DNA of 60,732 nucleotides from an uncultured Bacilli bacterium (GTDB lineage: Bacteria; Bacillota_I; Bacilli_A; RF39; UBA660), in assembly GCA_934167485.1 (NCBI GenBank), contig CAKPKL010000009.1:1-60732 (forward strand), in the 5' to 3' direction. The position numbers and the translations under genes were made by a program. Shown one piece after another: positions 43,241 through 53,100 of the stretch (position 1 is its first letter; each line of letters begins with the position of its first letter). A model generated the notes under the pieces. It saw nothing but the letters and a program-made list of their open reading frames with translations. It was not told the DNA's origin and did not search any database.

Positions 43241-43996
43241 TCAATTTTTAATTATTTGTAAATTTGAATCTATATGATATTCTTCTTCTGAAACAAGTAA
43301 TTCGGATGTATTATTTAATATATCACTTAACGTATAGTTAGATAATAGATCTGAATAGTTAGTAACATCAAAGTTAAAGTAACCATATATTTTATCATCC
43401 ACTATTTTATTTAAAATAGTATTAATATTATCACTCGTTAATTTTGTATTTGAAAAGAAATAAACTTCAACACTACATTTTCCACTATTTATATATTCAT
43501 CAAAAGTATATATTTGAGTAGAAAGTGTCGGACTTCCAAATCTAACTTTTATTTCAAATTTGCCATAATTACTAGCAATATCATAAAAATACTTTTCCGC
43601 ATCATCCTTCATATACAACTTAAAATAGTCATCTTTAAAAGAATAATTATTATTTTCTTCTGATAAATAAACTGTCACAACTTCATTGTATTTTTCTGAT
43701 TTAAAATAACATCGATCATTCCATCCAGGAAACAAATCATATCCACAATTAACAAACGTAAAATTATCATTTTCATTAGAATAATTATTATTTAAATATT
43801 CTAAAGTTAAACTTTCATTAGATTTATTATTTTTATTATTTTTGTTAAAACAACCTGTTAAACACAATACAAATATTGTTATGCATAATATTAATAATAT
43901 AATTCCGACAACAACATAATTTTTGCTTGTTTTATTAGAATTATTAATTACATAATTTTCATTACTAGCAATATCTTTTATAAAATCAAAATCCAT
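43241..43996 (-). CDS. Hypothetical one-helix membrane protein, probably the 3' part of a broken gene
   Basis: The 251-residue product has one membrane segment (about 26-48), then an extracytoplasmic domain with Cys residues (FVNCGYDLFPGWNDRCYF). That domain resembles the mature part of the lipoprotein at 48464 (EYLNNNYSN... versus TYLENKYNQ...). The ATG at 43996 has no ribosome site, and its first residues (MDFDFIKDI) line up with the C-terminal end of the protein at 47718 (KYDPDWISKG). Together with the decayed frame upstream, this suggests one original gene, about 440 codons, now split by a stop and a frameshift. Confidence 0.55.
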   Translation of the reverse strand: MDFDFIKDIASNENYVINNSNKTSKNYVVVGIILLILCITIFVLCLTGCFNKNNKNNKSNESLTLEYLNNNYSNENDNFTFVNCGYDLFPGWNDRCYFKSEKYNEVVTVYLSEENNNYSFKDDYFKLYMKDDAEKYFYDIASNYGKFEIKVRFGSPTLSTQIYTFDEYINSGKCSVEVYFFSNTKLTSDNINTILNKIVDDKIYGYFNFDVTNYSDLLSNYTLSDILNNTSELLVSEEEYHIDSNLQIIKN

Positions 43997-44046
43997 TTTT
44001 GCGTTTGTTTCTTTTGATAAGGTAGTTAAAGTTTTATTAGATTCAT

Positions 44047-44568
44047 TTATACCACTTGTTCCATCTTTAATAAAACTCTTCCTCTATATAAATTCCAATA
44101 TATGCAACTTATAATAGAAAGTATAGAGTCTTTATCATCTTTTACAAACAATTCATACTCATCCTCAAAATTTTTAACAATCATTTTGCTTGATAAAACA
44201 GCAATAGTATTATCATTTTCTTTTATTACTAAATAAAAACCCTTACTACCAAATCATACTTCATATAATTTAAAATTTCTATTATCAATATCTAAATTCC
44301 ACCAATAATTAGTGCTAATAAATTTATTATCACCACTAAAACTTATTGTTCCAATCTCGGTATTATTAGTCATTAATTTAGATGTTTCATTAAAATTTTT
44401 ATATGGTACTATAAGAGATATATTGTTATTTTTATAATTAATATTTCCTATAATATTATTATTATCTAAAATAAAGTCATAGTTGTTTATTATGTTATTA
44501 TTTTTATCACTTAATGTATATTGCTCTTTTGTTACTTTATAAATTGTTCTTTTTACTTTTAAAATCAT
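44047..44568 (-). pseudogene. Degenerate paralogue of the 47718-48350 gene
   Basis: From ATG 44568 (after GGTGG) the frame runs 104 codons to a TGA at 44254-44256. The same frame continues for 68 sense codons (FGSKGFYLVIKENDNTIAVL...) to 44047. Across the stop it aligns with the intact protein at 47718: KLYEV-stop-FGSKGF against KLYSIGFGDKQV, and FVKDDKDSILSII against YIKDDDNTFISIL. Homology then jumps to the frame of the 43241 gene near 44070, indicating a frameshift. So one nonsense and one frameshift mutation are visible. Confidence 0.7.
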
Positions 44569-44569
44569 A

Positions 44570-45295
44570 TTATATACCACCTTTTTTATTATTAATTTTT
44601 TTACGCCTTTTAGGTTTTGAAAATATAAAAAATATAATAACAAATATTAAATGCAATACATAAGTTATATACACACCTAAATCTAGATTGATAATATTAT
44701 TTGCTGAATAAATTATTATTCCAATTAAATTTAAAAAATAAACAATACTATGTATAAAAACTATTGGTTTTTTTACAGTCCTTAAATTAACAAATAGCAA
44801 TATAAATTGTACAACAGTAGAAACTAATATTAAATAACTATTCATTGATGAAATTGCAACTAAAGATAATATTAAACATAATAACACACTAATTATTACT
44901 GGTTTATATTCTTTAGTTATTTCATCTAATTTTTTCTTTGAATCAATATATGTTTCTCTATCGATATATTGAAGATCATCTATATAAACAAAATCATAAT
45001 TATCATCTACGTAAAAAATATCCGTTTCTTCGTTCAATGCAGGATATGTATTTGGAAAGTCCATATAACATTCTCCAATCTTTAAAACATTTTCTTTTGT
45101 TTTATATTCAATAGTGATTATAATTCCTTTTTTGCCATTTCTTGCATATTCTGGCATAAATATGTTTACAACTTTGCCTTTTACTTTCTTTTTATTTTTT
45201 GATTGTATTACTGCAATGCATTTATTAAAATTTTTTCTATATTCTTTAAAATAGTTAATCCTATCTTTTGGAAGGGTAAATGGATACTCTTTCAT
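44570..45295 (-). CDS. Hypothetical membrane protein with basic C-terminal tail
   Basis: The 241-residue protein has a soluble N-terminal half (about 1-130, beta-rich, AVIQSKNKKKVKGKVVNIF) and four or so membrane segments between about 133 and 225. It ends in a basic tail, FSKPKRRKKINNKK, shared with the next protein upstream. No family recognised. Weak ribosome site (GGAGGAAAAT precedes ATG). Member of the accessory operon. Confidence 0.7.
   Translation of the reverse strand: MKEYPFTLPKDRINYFKEYRKNFNKCIAVIQSKNKKKVKGKVVNIFMPEYARNGKKGIIITIEYKTKENVLKIGECYMDFPNTYPALNEETDIFYVDDNYDFVYIDDLQYIDRETYIDSKKKLDEITKEYKPVIISVLLCLILSLVAISSMNSYLILVSTVVQFILLFVNLRTVKKPIVFIHSIVYFLNLIGIIIYSANNIINLDLGVYITYVLHLIFVIIFFIFSKPKRRKKINNKKGGI
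44584..44624 (-). repeat. 41-bp coding repeat, copy 1
   Basis: 40 of 41 bases are identical to 45356-45396. It encodes the end of the last membrane helix and the basic tail FSKPKRRKKINNK. Confidence 0.85.
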
Positions 45296-45344
45296 ATTTT
45301 CCTCCTTTTACTTTGTTTCAATTTCCACATTTTTTATCAAAATA

Positions 45345-46247
45345 TTAATTTTTTCTTTTATTATTAATCTTTTTACGCCTTTTAGGTTTTGAAAATGGAT
45401 TTTCTAGAATTGCAAGTGATGTCAGTGCAAGTAGACAAAAACAGTTAATTAATATATTTTTATTTATGTTAAAAGTATAGTACATAGGATTTTTTGGTGA
45501 ATAATAAATTGTCTTTTTGTCTCCATATTTAGTTTTTGAAGATACATTTAATTGACTTGCTTCATAAAAAACATTATTAACCTCATAATTATATAAAGCC
45601 CCAGTTTCTTGATAACTACATTTTTGAGAAACATTTTCGGCTCCCATAGTACAATCTTTTTCTATAGAATAAGTATATGTCCTATCAACAATAGCATTGG
45701 TTTTTTTATAATTAATTTTTGATTCAAATATATTAACTGTATTATTCAAAAAATACAAATCCCCAAAGATACATATTACAAACATTATAAATGAAATTGA
45801 ATTTTTCTTTTTTCTAACAATTACAAAATAAGATGCAAGTGTGAGTAAAAGTAAAATATTTATGCACACACACTTTATCAAAGAAAAATTGTTTAATACT
45901 ACCTGTTCAGGATTTTCAGGAGAAAAATAAATAATTTGAGTATCACCAATGTTATGAACTTTGTCAGTTAATGCACCCTTATATTCATACTTATACTCTT
46001 TTTCATTAACAAAATAAGAATATTTAATTTTTAAACCAACATAATTTTTAGATGATTCTTTATAATTATATTGTTCTATATTTGTTATTGTAGATTTTAC
46101 ATTAGTGTATTTATTATAGAATTTTAAACAATTCAAACTTGTTGCTAAAATTATGTATATTATGAAAATCAAAAACACCACATTAAAAATAATACTGATA
46201 TAATTTTTACTTAAAAGCTTTTTTATTTTTTGTATAAACTGTTTCAT
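45345..46247 (-). CDS. DUF3592-type membrane protein
   Basis: The 300-residue protein has membrane segments near 17-35, 125-142, 150-167 and 263-280 and two extracytoplasmic DUF3592-like units: one around 52-118 (YSYFVNEKEYKYEY ... IIYFSPENPEQVV) and one around 185-258 (YNYEVNNVFYEAS ... TIYYSPKNPMYY). DUF3592 domains are found in bacterial surface and membrane proteins of unknown function. The second unit holds two Cys. The C-terminal tail FSKPKRRKKINNK is shared with the downstream gene through a DNA-level repeat. Confidence 0.75.
   Translation of the reverse strand: MKQFIQKIKKLLSKNYISIIFNVVFLIFIIYIILATSLNCLKFYNKYTNVKSTITNIEQYNYKESSKNYVGLKIKYSYFVNEKEYKYEYKGALTDKVHNIGDTQIIYFSPENPEQVVLNNFSLIKCVCINILLLLTLASYFVIVRKKKNSISFIMFVICIFGDLYFLNNTVNIFESKINYKKTNAIVDRTYTYSIEKDCTMGAENVSQKCSYQETGALYNYEVNNVFYEASQLNVSSKTKYGDKKTIYYSPKNPMYYTFNINKNILINCFCLLALTSLAILENPFSKPKRRKKINNKRKN
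45356..45396 (-). repeat. 41-bp coding repeat, copy 2
   Basis: Second copy of the repeat at 44584-44624, with one base change. It lies at the same place, the 3' end of a membrane protein gene. Confidence 0.85.
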
Positions 46248-46248
46248 T

Positions 46249-47436
46249 TTATATACCTTCTTTATTTAAAATAATATTATTAACATCATACACTTTTATC
46301 GGTTCTTTTTCACCTTTAACAAATACTAAATAAAACTTATCACCGATTTTAGAATCTAAATAATCTTTTTTATCAGCATAAACAATTTTTTTATAATTTT
46401 TAAATTTAAAAGAAATCATTTTGTTTGAATCACTAAATTGAAGATTATTATTTAAGGAAACAACTTCATCTTCTTTGATTATAAAATTTCCTTTTTTAAT
46501 ATTATTAATAACAGTTAATAAATGTTTAATATGCAATATAGCATTCAATAAGGCAAATATAAACATTAAAGAAGTAATTATCAATCCTGCCCAATTAAAA
46601 TAAAACGTATAAGATGCAATCATAACAGGTGCTATTACAAGTACAGCCAAAATATCAAATAATACAGTTTGTTTTTGCTTTTTATCAAAAAAGTCACCGA
46701 TAATTGTTTCTTTATTTACAATGATTTTCTTATTATGATTTTCTTTTTCTAAATTAAATTCTTCTAGTTTTATATAATCTTTTACTTCATTTATAGTTTT
46801 TAATTTATCTTTTTCACTTTGTGCTAAAGTATACTCATTGGCATGAAAGATATAAGGAATGCTTGTACCTTTTATGAAAACCAAATAAAATTTATCCCCA
46901 ATTTTATATTCATCACCTTCCTTTAAATCTCTAAAAAATATATGTTTATCATACGCTTTAAAAAAATCCTTAAAATATAATCTCCAACCAGAACGATCGA
47001 CATTTTCACCACTAAAAGCACGATCGTTATAATAATATTTATCCATCAATTCATCTAAAATGATAACATATTTATTATTTCTAACTATTATTGCTGTTTT
47101 TATTGTTTTCAAACTTATAATTATAGGTATTAAACACATTGCTATTCCAAAAATAATACCAGATATCATTGTAAAGTTGTTTTCTGCATACTTTATTGCT
47201 AAATAAATTAAAATTAAACCAATTGTAAAAAATATTAAAAGAAATAAATTTAATCCAACATTATAATAAATACCTGAATCAACCATTATTGTTTTTTTAT
47301 TTAATATATCTTTTTTTACCTTTCTTTTCTTCCTTTTGATTAATGTATGAATTATTGGAATAATAAAACATAAAACCACAATTATAAGCATTATTATATG
47401 AAAATTTTCAAATAAATTTATTATTAATTTTTCCAT
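46249..47436 (-). CDS. Hypothetical membrane protein with an internal duplication
   Basis: The 395-residue protein consists of two similar halves, each with a pair or more of membrane segments (about 12-33, 60-112; then 262-312) followed by a soluble unit ending in the same sequence: KIGDKFYLVFIKG near 177 and KIGDKFYLVFVKG near 363. The near identity of these 13-residue blocks shows a duplication within the gene. No family or catalytic motif recognised. Its stop and the next gene's start are 1 base apart, so translation is coupled. Confidence 0.7.
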   Translation of the reverse strand: MEKLIINLFENFHIIMLIIVVLCFIIPIIHTLIKRKKRKVKKDILNKKTIMVDSGIYYNVGLNLFLLIFFTIGLILIYLAIKYAENNFTMISGIIFGIAMCLIPIIISLKTIKTAIIVRNNKYVIILDELMDKYYYNDRAFSGENVDRSGWRLYFKDFFKAYDKHIFFRDLKEGDEYKIGDKFYLVFIKGTSIPYIFHANEYTLAQSEKDKLKTINEVKDYIKLEEFNLEKENHNKKIIVNKETIIGDFFDKKQKQTVLFDILAVLVIAPVMIASYTFYFNWAGLIITSLMFIFALLNAILHIKHLLTVINNIKKGNFIIKEDEVVSLNNNLQFSDSNKMISFKFKNYKKIVYADKKDYLDSKIGDKFYLVFVKGEKEPIKVYDVNNIILNKEGI

Positions 47437-47464
47437 TTTTCAACTCCTATCACTAACTTAAAAT

Positions 47465-47725
47465 TTATTTTTTTGTATTTCTTCTTAAAACTAAAAGTAT
47501 AACACCAAATAATATTAAACATATACCTAATAATATAGGTAAAACCAAATTAGTATTAAATATAGATGTACAACCCAAGATTGGTCCTTCACCATCATTA
47601 ATTACATAGAAAGGTTTCCCACATACAAAACTACCAATCAATGCAAATACTAAAAATATTCCACTATTAATTGCTCCTAAAACAATTAATATAATTGATA
47701 AAGTTAAACTAAATTTTTTATTTAT
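47465..47725 (-). CDS. Small two-helix membrane protein with no standard start codon
   Basis: An open frame of 86 codons between TAA at 47726-47728 and TAA at 47465. It encodes two hydrophobic segments (about 6-33 and 60-80) with the conserved GSFVCGKPFYVI and LGCTSIFNTN loop also present in the 123-residue protein at 21474. Selection for protein sequence is therefore clear, yet no ATG, GTG or TTG precedes the first helix. The first codon is ATA, five bases after GGTGG. It may use ATA, or be a gene that has just lost its ATG. It overlaps the stop of the upstream gene. Confidence 0.5.
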   Translation of the reverse strand: MNKKFSLTLSIILIVLGAINSGIFLVFALIGSFVCGKPFYVINDGEGPILGCTSIFNTNLVLPILLGICLILFGVILLVLRRNTKK

Positions 47726-48350
47726 TTAAACCACCTTTACTAATCCAATCAGGATCGTATTTTGAAATTAAATCTTTATTAGAATCTTTTTGATAATATT
47801 TAACAACTGATTTAGTTACTTTAACTCCTGGTTTAAATTTCCCAATAACATACAAATAATAAGTTAATAGTATTGATATAAAAGTGTTATCATCATCTTT
47901 AATATAAATAATGTAATCATGTAGATCATTATAAATAACATTACTAAACTCTATTTGAGATATTTGAACATCATTTTTATATATGACACATACCTGTTTA
48001 TCCCCAAACCCTATTGAATAAAGTTTAAATTTCTCTTCATTATAATTACACTTTATATATTTATATTTAGAAAAGAAGTTTTTCTTAAATATTGTTTGGA
48101 ATATTTCACCTGTTATATTTTTATTTTCTATTATGTTATAAGGTCTAAATTTTTTGTTTGAACCTGGCAATACCTTATTTGCAAATTTTAAGGAAAAGTT
48201 TTTATTATGAAATGTACCATCTACGATTGCATCTATGGAACCAACCTTTCCGTTTATAAAAACTTGTCCTACGACACTATCATTTTCTAATATTTCAAAT
48301 TCTGCACTATACATTTCTTTGTTTTTTTGTTTTAATAATATTTTCTTCAT
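47718..48350 (-). CDS. Hypothetical beta-rich cytosolic protein (possible LURP-one/tubby-like fold)
   Basis: The 210-residue protein has no membrane segment and a repeating pattern of short beta strands (YSAEFEILENDSVVGQVFIN; FKLYSIGFGDKQVCVIYKND). This resembles LURP-one-like domains in layout, but I am not sure of the assignment. An intact paralogue of the broken gene at 44047-44568. Start at 48350 (GGTGATTGAT ATG) rather than an upstream GTG. Part of the accessory operon. Confidence 0.65.
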   Translation of the reverse strand: MKKILLKQKNKEMYSAEFEILENDSVVGQVFINGKVGSIDAIVDGTFHNKNFSLKFANKVLPGSNKKFRPYNIIENKNITGEIFQTIFKKNFFSKYKYIKCNYNEEKFKLYSIGFGDKQVCVIYKNDVQISQIEFSNVIYNDLHDYIIYIKDDDNTFISILLTYYLYVIGKFKPGVKVTKSVVKYYQKDSNKDLISKYDPDWISKGGLNK

Positions 48351-48463
48351 ATCAATCACCACTTTCTAATTCTTAAACTATCATCACTTACCATAAAATT
48401 GGAAGCATTTTAAACTCAATTTTATTTATACAATCTATATTTTCATCCAAACTTCCCTTATAA

Positions 48464-49069
48464 TCAATTCATTTCTAAGGTATTATTTGTAATACTAAAA
48501 GATTTTGAAGCGACAGAAATTGATGTCATATCTTTATAATTATTTTTTGTTATATTATAAAAATCTTTTTCATCAACAATATATATAACTCCACTTATAA
48601 ATTGACCCTCAAACAATACACTATCTAATTTACTTTTTATAATATTTAAATCATTATCAGTAGTATATATTGCAATACTTAAAGATGGAACACTATTCAT
48701 ATAATCTTTAACTTCCAAATATTTTTGATTTTCATTAGTAAAATAACTTTCAGATGAAGCAAATATTTTATAATTTTTAGTAAATTGATTTTGATAATAT
48801 TTAGAAATCTCATCATCATAAATTATTGAATAATATGTATCCGCTATATAATCACTAAAAACTTTAACTTCAAATTCTCGATTATTATTATCTGAAAATA
48901 TTTTTGTTTCTGATTTTGATGACCAAACATCATCACGTGAAGAAACATAACTAAAACTTTGATTATATTTATTCTCTAAATATGTAATTATTTTATCATT
49001 ATCAATTTTTGAACTACATCCAGTAACAAACATTAAGAAACCTATAATCAAACATATATATTTTTTCAT
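48464..49069 (-). CDS. Hypothetical lipoprotein
   Basis: The 201-residue protein has a lipoprotein signal peptide (KKYICLIIGFLMFVTGC) with lipobox Cys at 18. The mature part resembles the extracytoplasmic domain of the 43241 product in order and spacing of motifs (TYLENKYN; FEVKVFSDY; SIAIYTTDNDLNIIKSKL), so the two are paralogues. GGAGGAAAGCA before the ATG at 49069 decides the start. Function unknown. Confidence 0.75.
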   Translation of the reverse strand: MKKYICLIIGFLMFVTGCSSKIDNDKIITYLENKYNQSFSYVSSRDDVWSSKSETKIFSDNNNREFEVKVFSDYIADTYYSIIYDDEISKYYQNQFTKNYKIFASSESYFTNENQKYLEVKDYMNSVPSLSIAIYTTDNDLNIIKSKLDSVLFEGQFISGVIYIVDEKDFYNITKNNYKDMTSISVASKSFSITNNTLEMN

Positions 49070-49091
49070 TGCTTTCCTCCTTAAAACCTTC

Positions 49092-49547
49092 TTAACGTTT
49101 ATTTGAATCATTAATTCTTTTATAAATTATTAAAATTGTTAACATAAATATCGCATAAATAGGTATTAATATCATATAATCTATTTTATATACAATATGA
49201 AGAAAAAATTTGCTAATAATAAAATTTAACAAAAATGATACTATTTTTAAAATTTGACCAATTATAGAAAATAAATATATTTCTTTTTTATCAAATATAG
49301 CAATAATAGACATTACTAATGAAATCAATAATAACATTATCACAGGTAACTGAATAAATAATTCAATTAACTGTCCAAATCCGTACTCATAACTTTCTGT
49401 TATTTGATATTTATAAAAGAAAAAAATTACAAAAATAATTGACATTATCAAATCTACTATTTTTAAGCATTTTATATTATTTGTTTTTGAATCAATTTTT
49501 TTGTTTATTCTTTTTGATTTGTAATCAAAATTTGAACCCTGAATCAT
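49092..49547 (-). CDS. Hypothetical four-helix membrane protein
   Basis: The 151-residue protein has a basic N-terminal 27 residues and four membrane segments (about 28-44, 63-88, 94-114 and 122-143). I recognise no family. It is the first gene of the minus-strand accessory operon and is divergent from the double-HTH regulator 100 bp away. AGGAGGAGGT precedes the start. Confidence 0.7.
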   Translation of the reverse strand: MIQGSNFDYKSKRINKKIDSKTNNIKCLKIVDLIMSIIFVIFFFYKYQITESYEYGFGQLIELFIQLPVIMLLLISLVMSIIAIFDKKEIYLFSIIGQILKIVSFLLNFIISKFFLHIVYKIDYMILIPIYAIFMLTILIIYKRINDSNKR

Positions 49548-49650
49548 TTTTTACCTCCTCCTATCATACATTATATCACACTTTGTCGTATTTTCTTACA
49601 CAAATTCGATTTTAAGTATTTTTGATGGGAAAATTGACATGGTGATTAAT

Positions 49651-50085
49651 ATGAATTTTGAAAGATTATTCTTTTTAAGAGAAGAAAAAGACTTAACACA
49701 GGAAGATATAGGAAAAATGTTAAATGTCAGTAGGACTGCAATTTCTCAATGGGAAACAAGTAAAGAAATTATACCGCTAGAGCAACTTAATGCATATGCT
49801 AATTATTTTAATGTCAGTTTAGATTACATTGTACAAATAAGCAATGTAAAAGAATATAAAATTTTAAATAAATCATTAAATCCTAAAATAGTAGGAAAAA
49901 GATTACTCTATATACGCCATAAATTTGGTATAACACAAGAAGAACTTGCCAATAATTTAAATACCACTCATTCAACTATTAGTGCTTATGAAACAGGTAA
50001 AAATTTAATCTTAACTGTTTTTGCTTATCAAATATGTGTTAAATTTAATGTATCAATGGATTGGTTATGTGGTAGAGTAGATTAA
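49651..50085 (+). CDS. XRE regulator with two helix-turn-helix domains
   Basis: The 144-residue protein consists of two HTH_3 domains in tandem: first about 1-60 (LTQEDIGKMLNVSRTAISQWETSK), second about 75-140 (ITQEELANNLNTTHSTISAYETGK). Two DNA-binding units in one chain suggest binding to a long or bipartite operator. Being divergent from the accessory operon, it is the likely regulator of it. Start at 49651 (GGTGATTAAT before ATG) rather than the ATG at 49639. Confidence 0.85.
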   Translation: MNFERLFFLREEKDLTQEDIGKMLNVSRTAISQWETSKEIIPLEQLNAYANYFNVSLDYIVQISNVKEYKILNKSLNPKIVGKRLLYIRHKFGITQEELANNLNTTHSTISAYETGKNLILTVFAYQICVKFNVSMDWLCGRVD

Positions 50086-50103
50086 ATAATTTTGAATTGA
50101 TTA

Positions 50104-50142
50104 CAAAAAAAAGCAATAAATTTAATTTTTTATTGCTCTTTT
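50104..50142. terminator. Bidirectional terminator between the double-HTH gene and mfd
   Basis: AGCAATAAA / TTTATTGCT stem (50112-50120 with 50129-50137), A run on the left and T run on the right. Confidence 0.8.
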
Positions 50143-53100
50143 TAATATGTCTATCATATCACTTAAATAATATATGAAATGTTTATCTAATCCTACTGTA
50201 TCTAATGTTATAGTAAGTTCATTATCTTTCATAGAAAATCTAAATTTTCTAGATAGGCTTAACACATCCATAAATAATAATTCTCCATCTATTTTTTGTG
50301 TTATTTCTCTAGTTAAAGTAATAGAAATAAAATTCTTTGTTTGATTTACTTTCTTAATATCTATTGTTTGTAATTTTTTTTCTAATAGTTCTTCATACAT
50401 ATAAATAATTATATTTTCATCTAGTGTTCCAAACCTATCTTGCAATTCTTGTTTTGTCTTTTCTAAATTTTCTACTGAATCTATGTTATTTATTTTCTTA
50501 TGTATTTCTATTTTTATTTCTTCTTCTTTAGCATACTTATCTCCAATAGTTGTTTCTACTTCTATGTATGGCATTATATCTGTTTCCTCTTTTTTTATTG
50601 GAATTCCTTTTAATTTATTTACTTCATCATTTAACATATCAAGAAATAATTCTACACCTATGTCATCAATAAACCCTGATTGTGAGGCACCTAATATATC
50701 TCCCGCTCCTCTTATTGATAAGTCTCTCATAGCTATACTAAAGCCACTTCCAAGTTCTGTAAATTCTTTTATAACATTAAGTCTTTTTTTTGCTACGTCT
50801 GTAAGTATTTTACCTTTGTTATACATTAAATACGAATAAGCTATTTTATTTGATCTACCTACTCTACCTCTTATTTGATATAACTGAGATAATCCATATC
50901 TATCTGCATCTATTATAATCAATGTATTAACATTTGGTATATCTATGCCTGTTTCAATTATCGTTGTACATAAAAGGACATCATATTCATGATTCATAAA
51001 TTTATACATAACATCTTCTAGTTCATCACGAGATAGTTTTCCATGTCCTGTAATAATTTTTGCTTCTGGAACTAATCTTTCTAATTCTTTTTTCTTTGCT
51101 TCCATACTTGCAATGTCATTATAAAGAATGAAAACTTGACCATTACGAGCCAATTCTTTATATATAGCATCTTTTATTACGTTTTTGTTTTCTTCTAACA
51201 CATAAGTTTGAATAGGATATCTATCTACAGGAGGAGTTTCTATTAATGACAAGCTTCTAATACCTGCAAGTGACATTTGAAGTGTTCTAGGAATTGGAGT
51301 TGCTGATAATGTAAGTACATCTATATTATTTTTATAAGATTTAATTTTTTCTTTATGTTTAACTCCAAATCTTTGCTCTTCATCTATTATCAATAATCCC
51401 AATCTTTTAGGATTAATATCTTCACTAAGTATTCTATGAGTACCAATAAGTATATCCACTTTACCTTCGCTCAAATCATTAATTATCTTATTTTGTTTAC
51501 TTTTTGGGACGAACCTATTTAATAGTTCTATTCTAACAGGAAATTCTTTAAATCGTTCTATAGCATTTTGGTAATGTTGATTTGAAAGAATTGTTGTTGG
51601 ACAAAGAAATAAAACTTGTTTATTTGACATTACAGCCTTAAATATTGCCCTGAAAGCTACCTCCGTTTTTCCATATCCTACGTCACCACATAGTAATCTA
51701 TCCATTGGAACATTTCTTTCCATATCCTTCTTTATTTCTTCTGTTACTTTTAATTGGTCTTTTGTTTCAACAAACGGAAATTCTTTTTCAAATTCTAATT
51801 GCTCTTGACTATCTTTTTCAAATGCATACCCTATTGCCATTTCTCTTTCTGAATAAAGTTTTAACAAATCACCTGCTATACTTTCTATTTTCTTTTGTAT
51901 ATGTAATTTTGTCTTTTTCCATTCTGTTCCACCTAATTTATTTATTTTTGGTTGTATTCCTTCATTTGAAGAATATTTATTTACAAGTTCAAGTTTTTCA
52001 ACTGGAATATACAATTTATCGTGATCCTTATACTCTATGGTAAGATAATCCTTTTTCAAGCCATTTTTTGTTAATGTTTTTATACCAGTATAAATGCCTA
52101 TACCATGTAATATATGAACTACATAATCTCCTACATTTAATTTATTTATATCTCTAATTTTTGAACCTATTTTAAAATTTGATTTATAGGCGGTAGATAA
52201 ATCTTTTTTATTAAATAATTCTTTCTCTGAAACTACAACATATTTATCTAATATATACCCATTATTTATTTTTTTTACTACTAAGTTTATTTTGTTATCT
52301 ATTATATCTTTTATACTACTTACAATTACATGTTTACTATTTAATTCATCTTCTAATTTTTGAACCTTATACCTATCACTCAAACATACAATAACAGTTT
52401 TATTATCTTTTATATATGATTCCAATTTCTTTTTTATAGATTCTATACCACCTACAAAATTTTCTAATTCATATGAGATATATTTAATACTATTTTTATA
52501 ATTAACTGTATTATCAAAAGATACAAAATTTATTTCTTCATAAGGATATGAAGTTTTTAAATCAAACATAAATTTTGTTTTAATATCTAAATTGTTATTT
52601 TTTTTATAATCATCCATTTCATCTAATAATAATTTATAATTTGTTAAAATAGAATCTTTATCATCATAGAAAATTATTGGATTATCAAGATAGTCTAATA
52701 TAGAACTAGGAGTTATGTAATTAATTATTTCTCTATATTTAATATCCTCCTCTATCACTTTATCTATTATAAATTCTGATGATGGCTTTATTTCTACATC
52801 TGTTAATCTATTTTTGGATATTTGTGAATCAATATCAAATTCACTAATACGTTCAACATCATCTCCCCAAAATTCTATTCGTATTGGGTTTTGATAATTT
52901 ATTGGAAATATATCAACAATAAAACCTCTAACAGCCACCTCACCTGTTTTTGTTACTATTGACTCTCTTTTATAACCAATTTTATATAAATTCTCTACTA
53001 ATTCATCCATTTTATACTCTTTATTAACTTCTATATTTATAAACGAATTTATATATGTTTGTTTTGATGGTAAATATCTTAAAAATCCCATCAAATTTGT

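Noticed and set aside
44254..44256. TGA within homologous sequence, as if TGA were read as Trp
   Set aside because: rsmI ends properly at TGA (54007-54009), Trp is TGG in the housekeeping genes, and full-length proteins are obtained with the standard bacterial code. The TGA at 44254 aligns with Gly in the paralogue, so it is a nonsense mutation.
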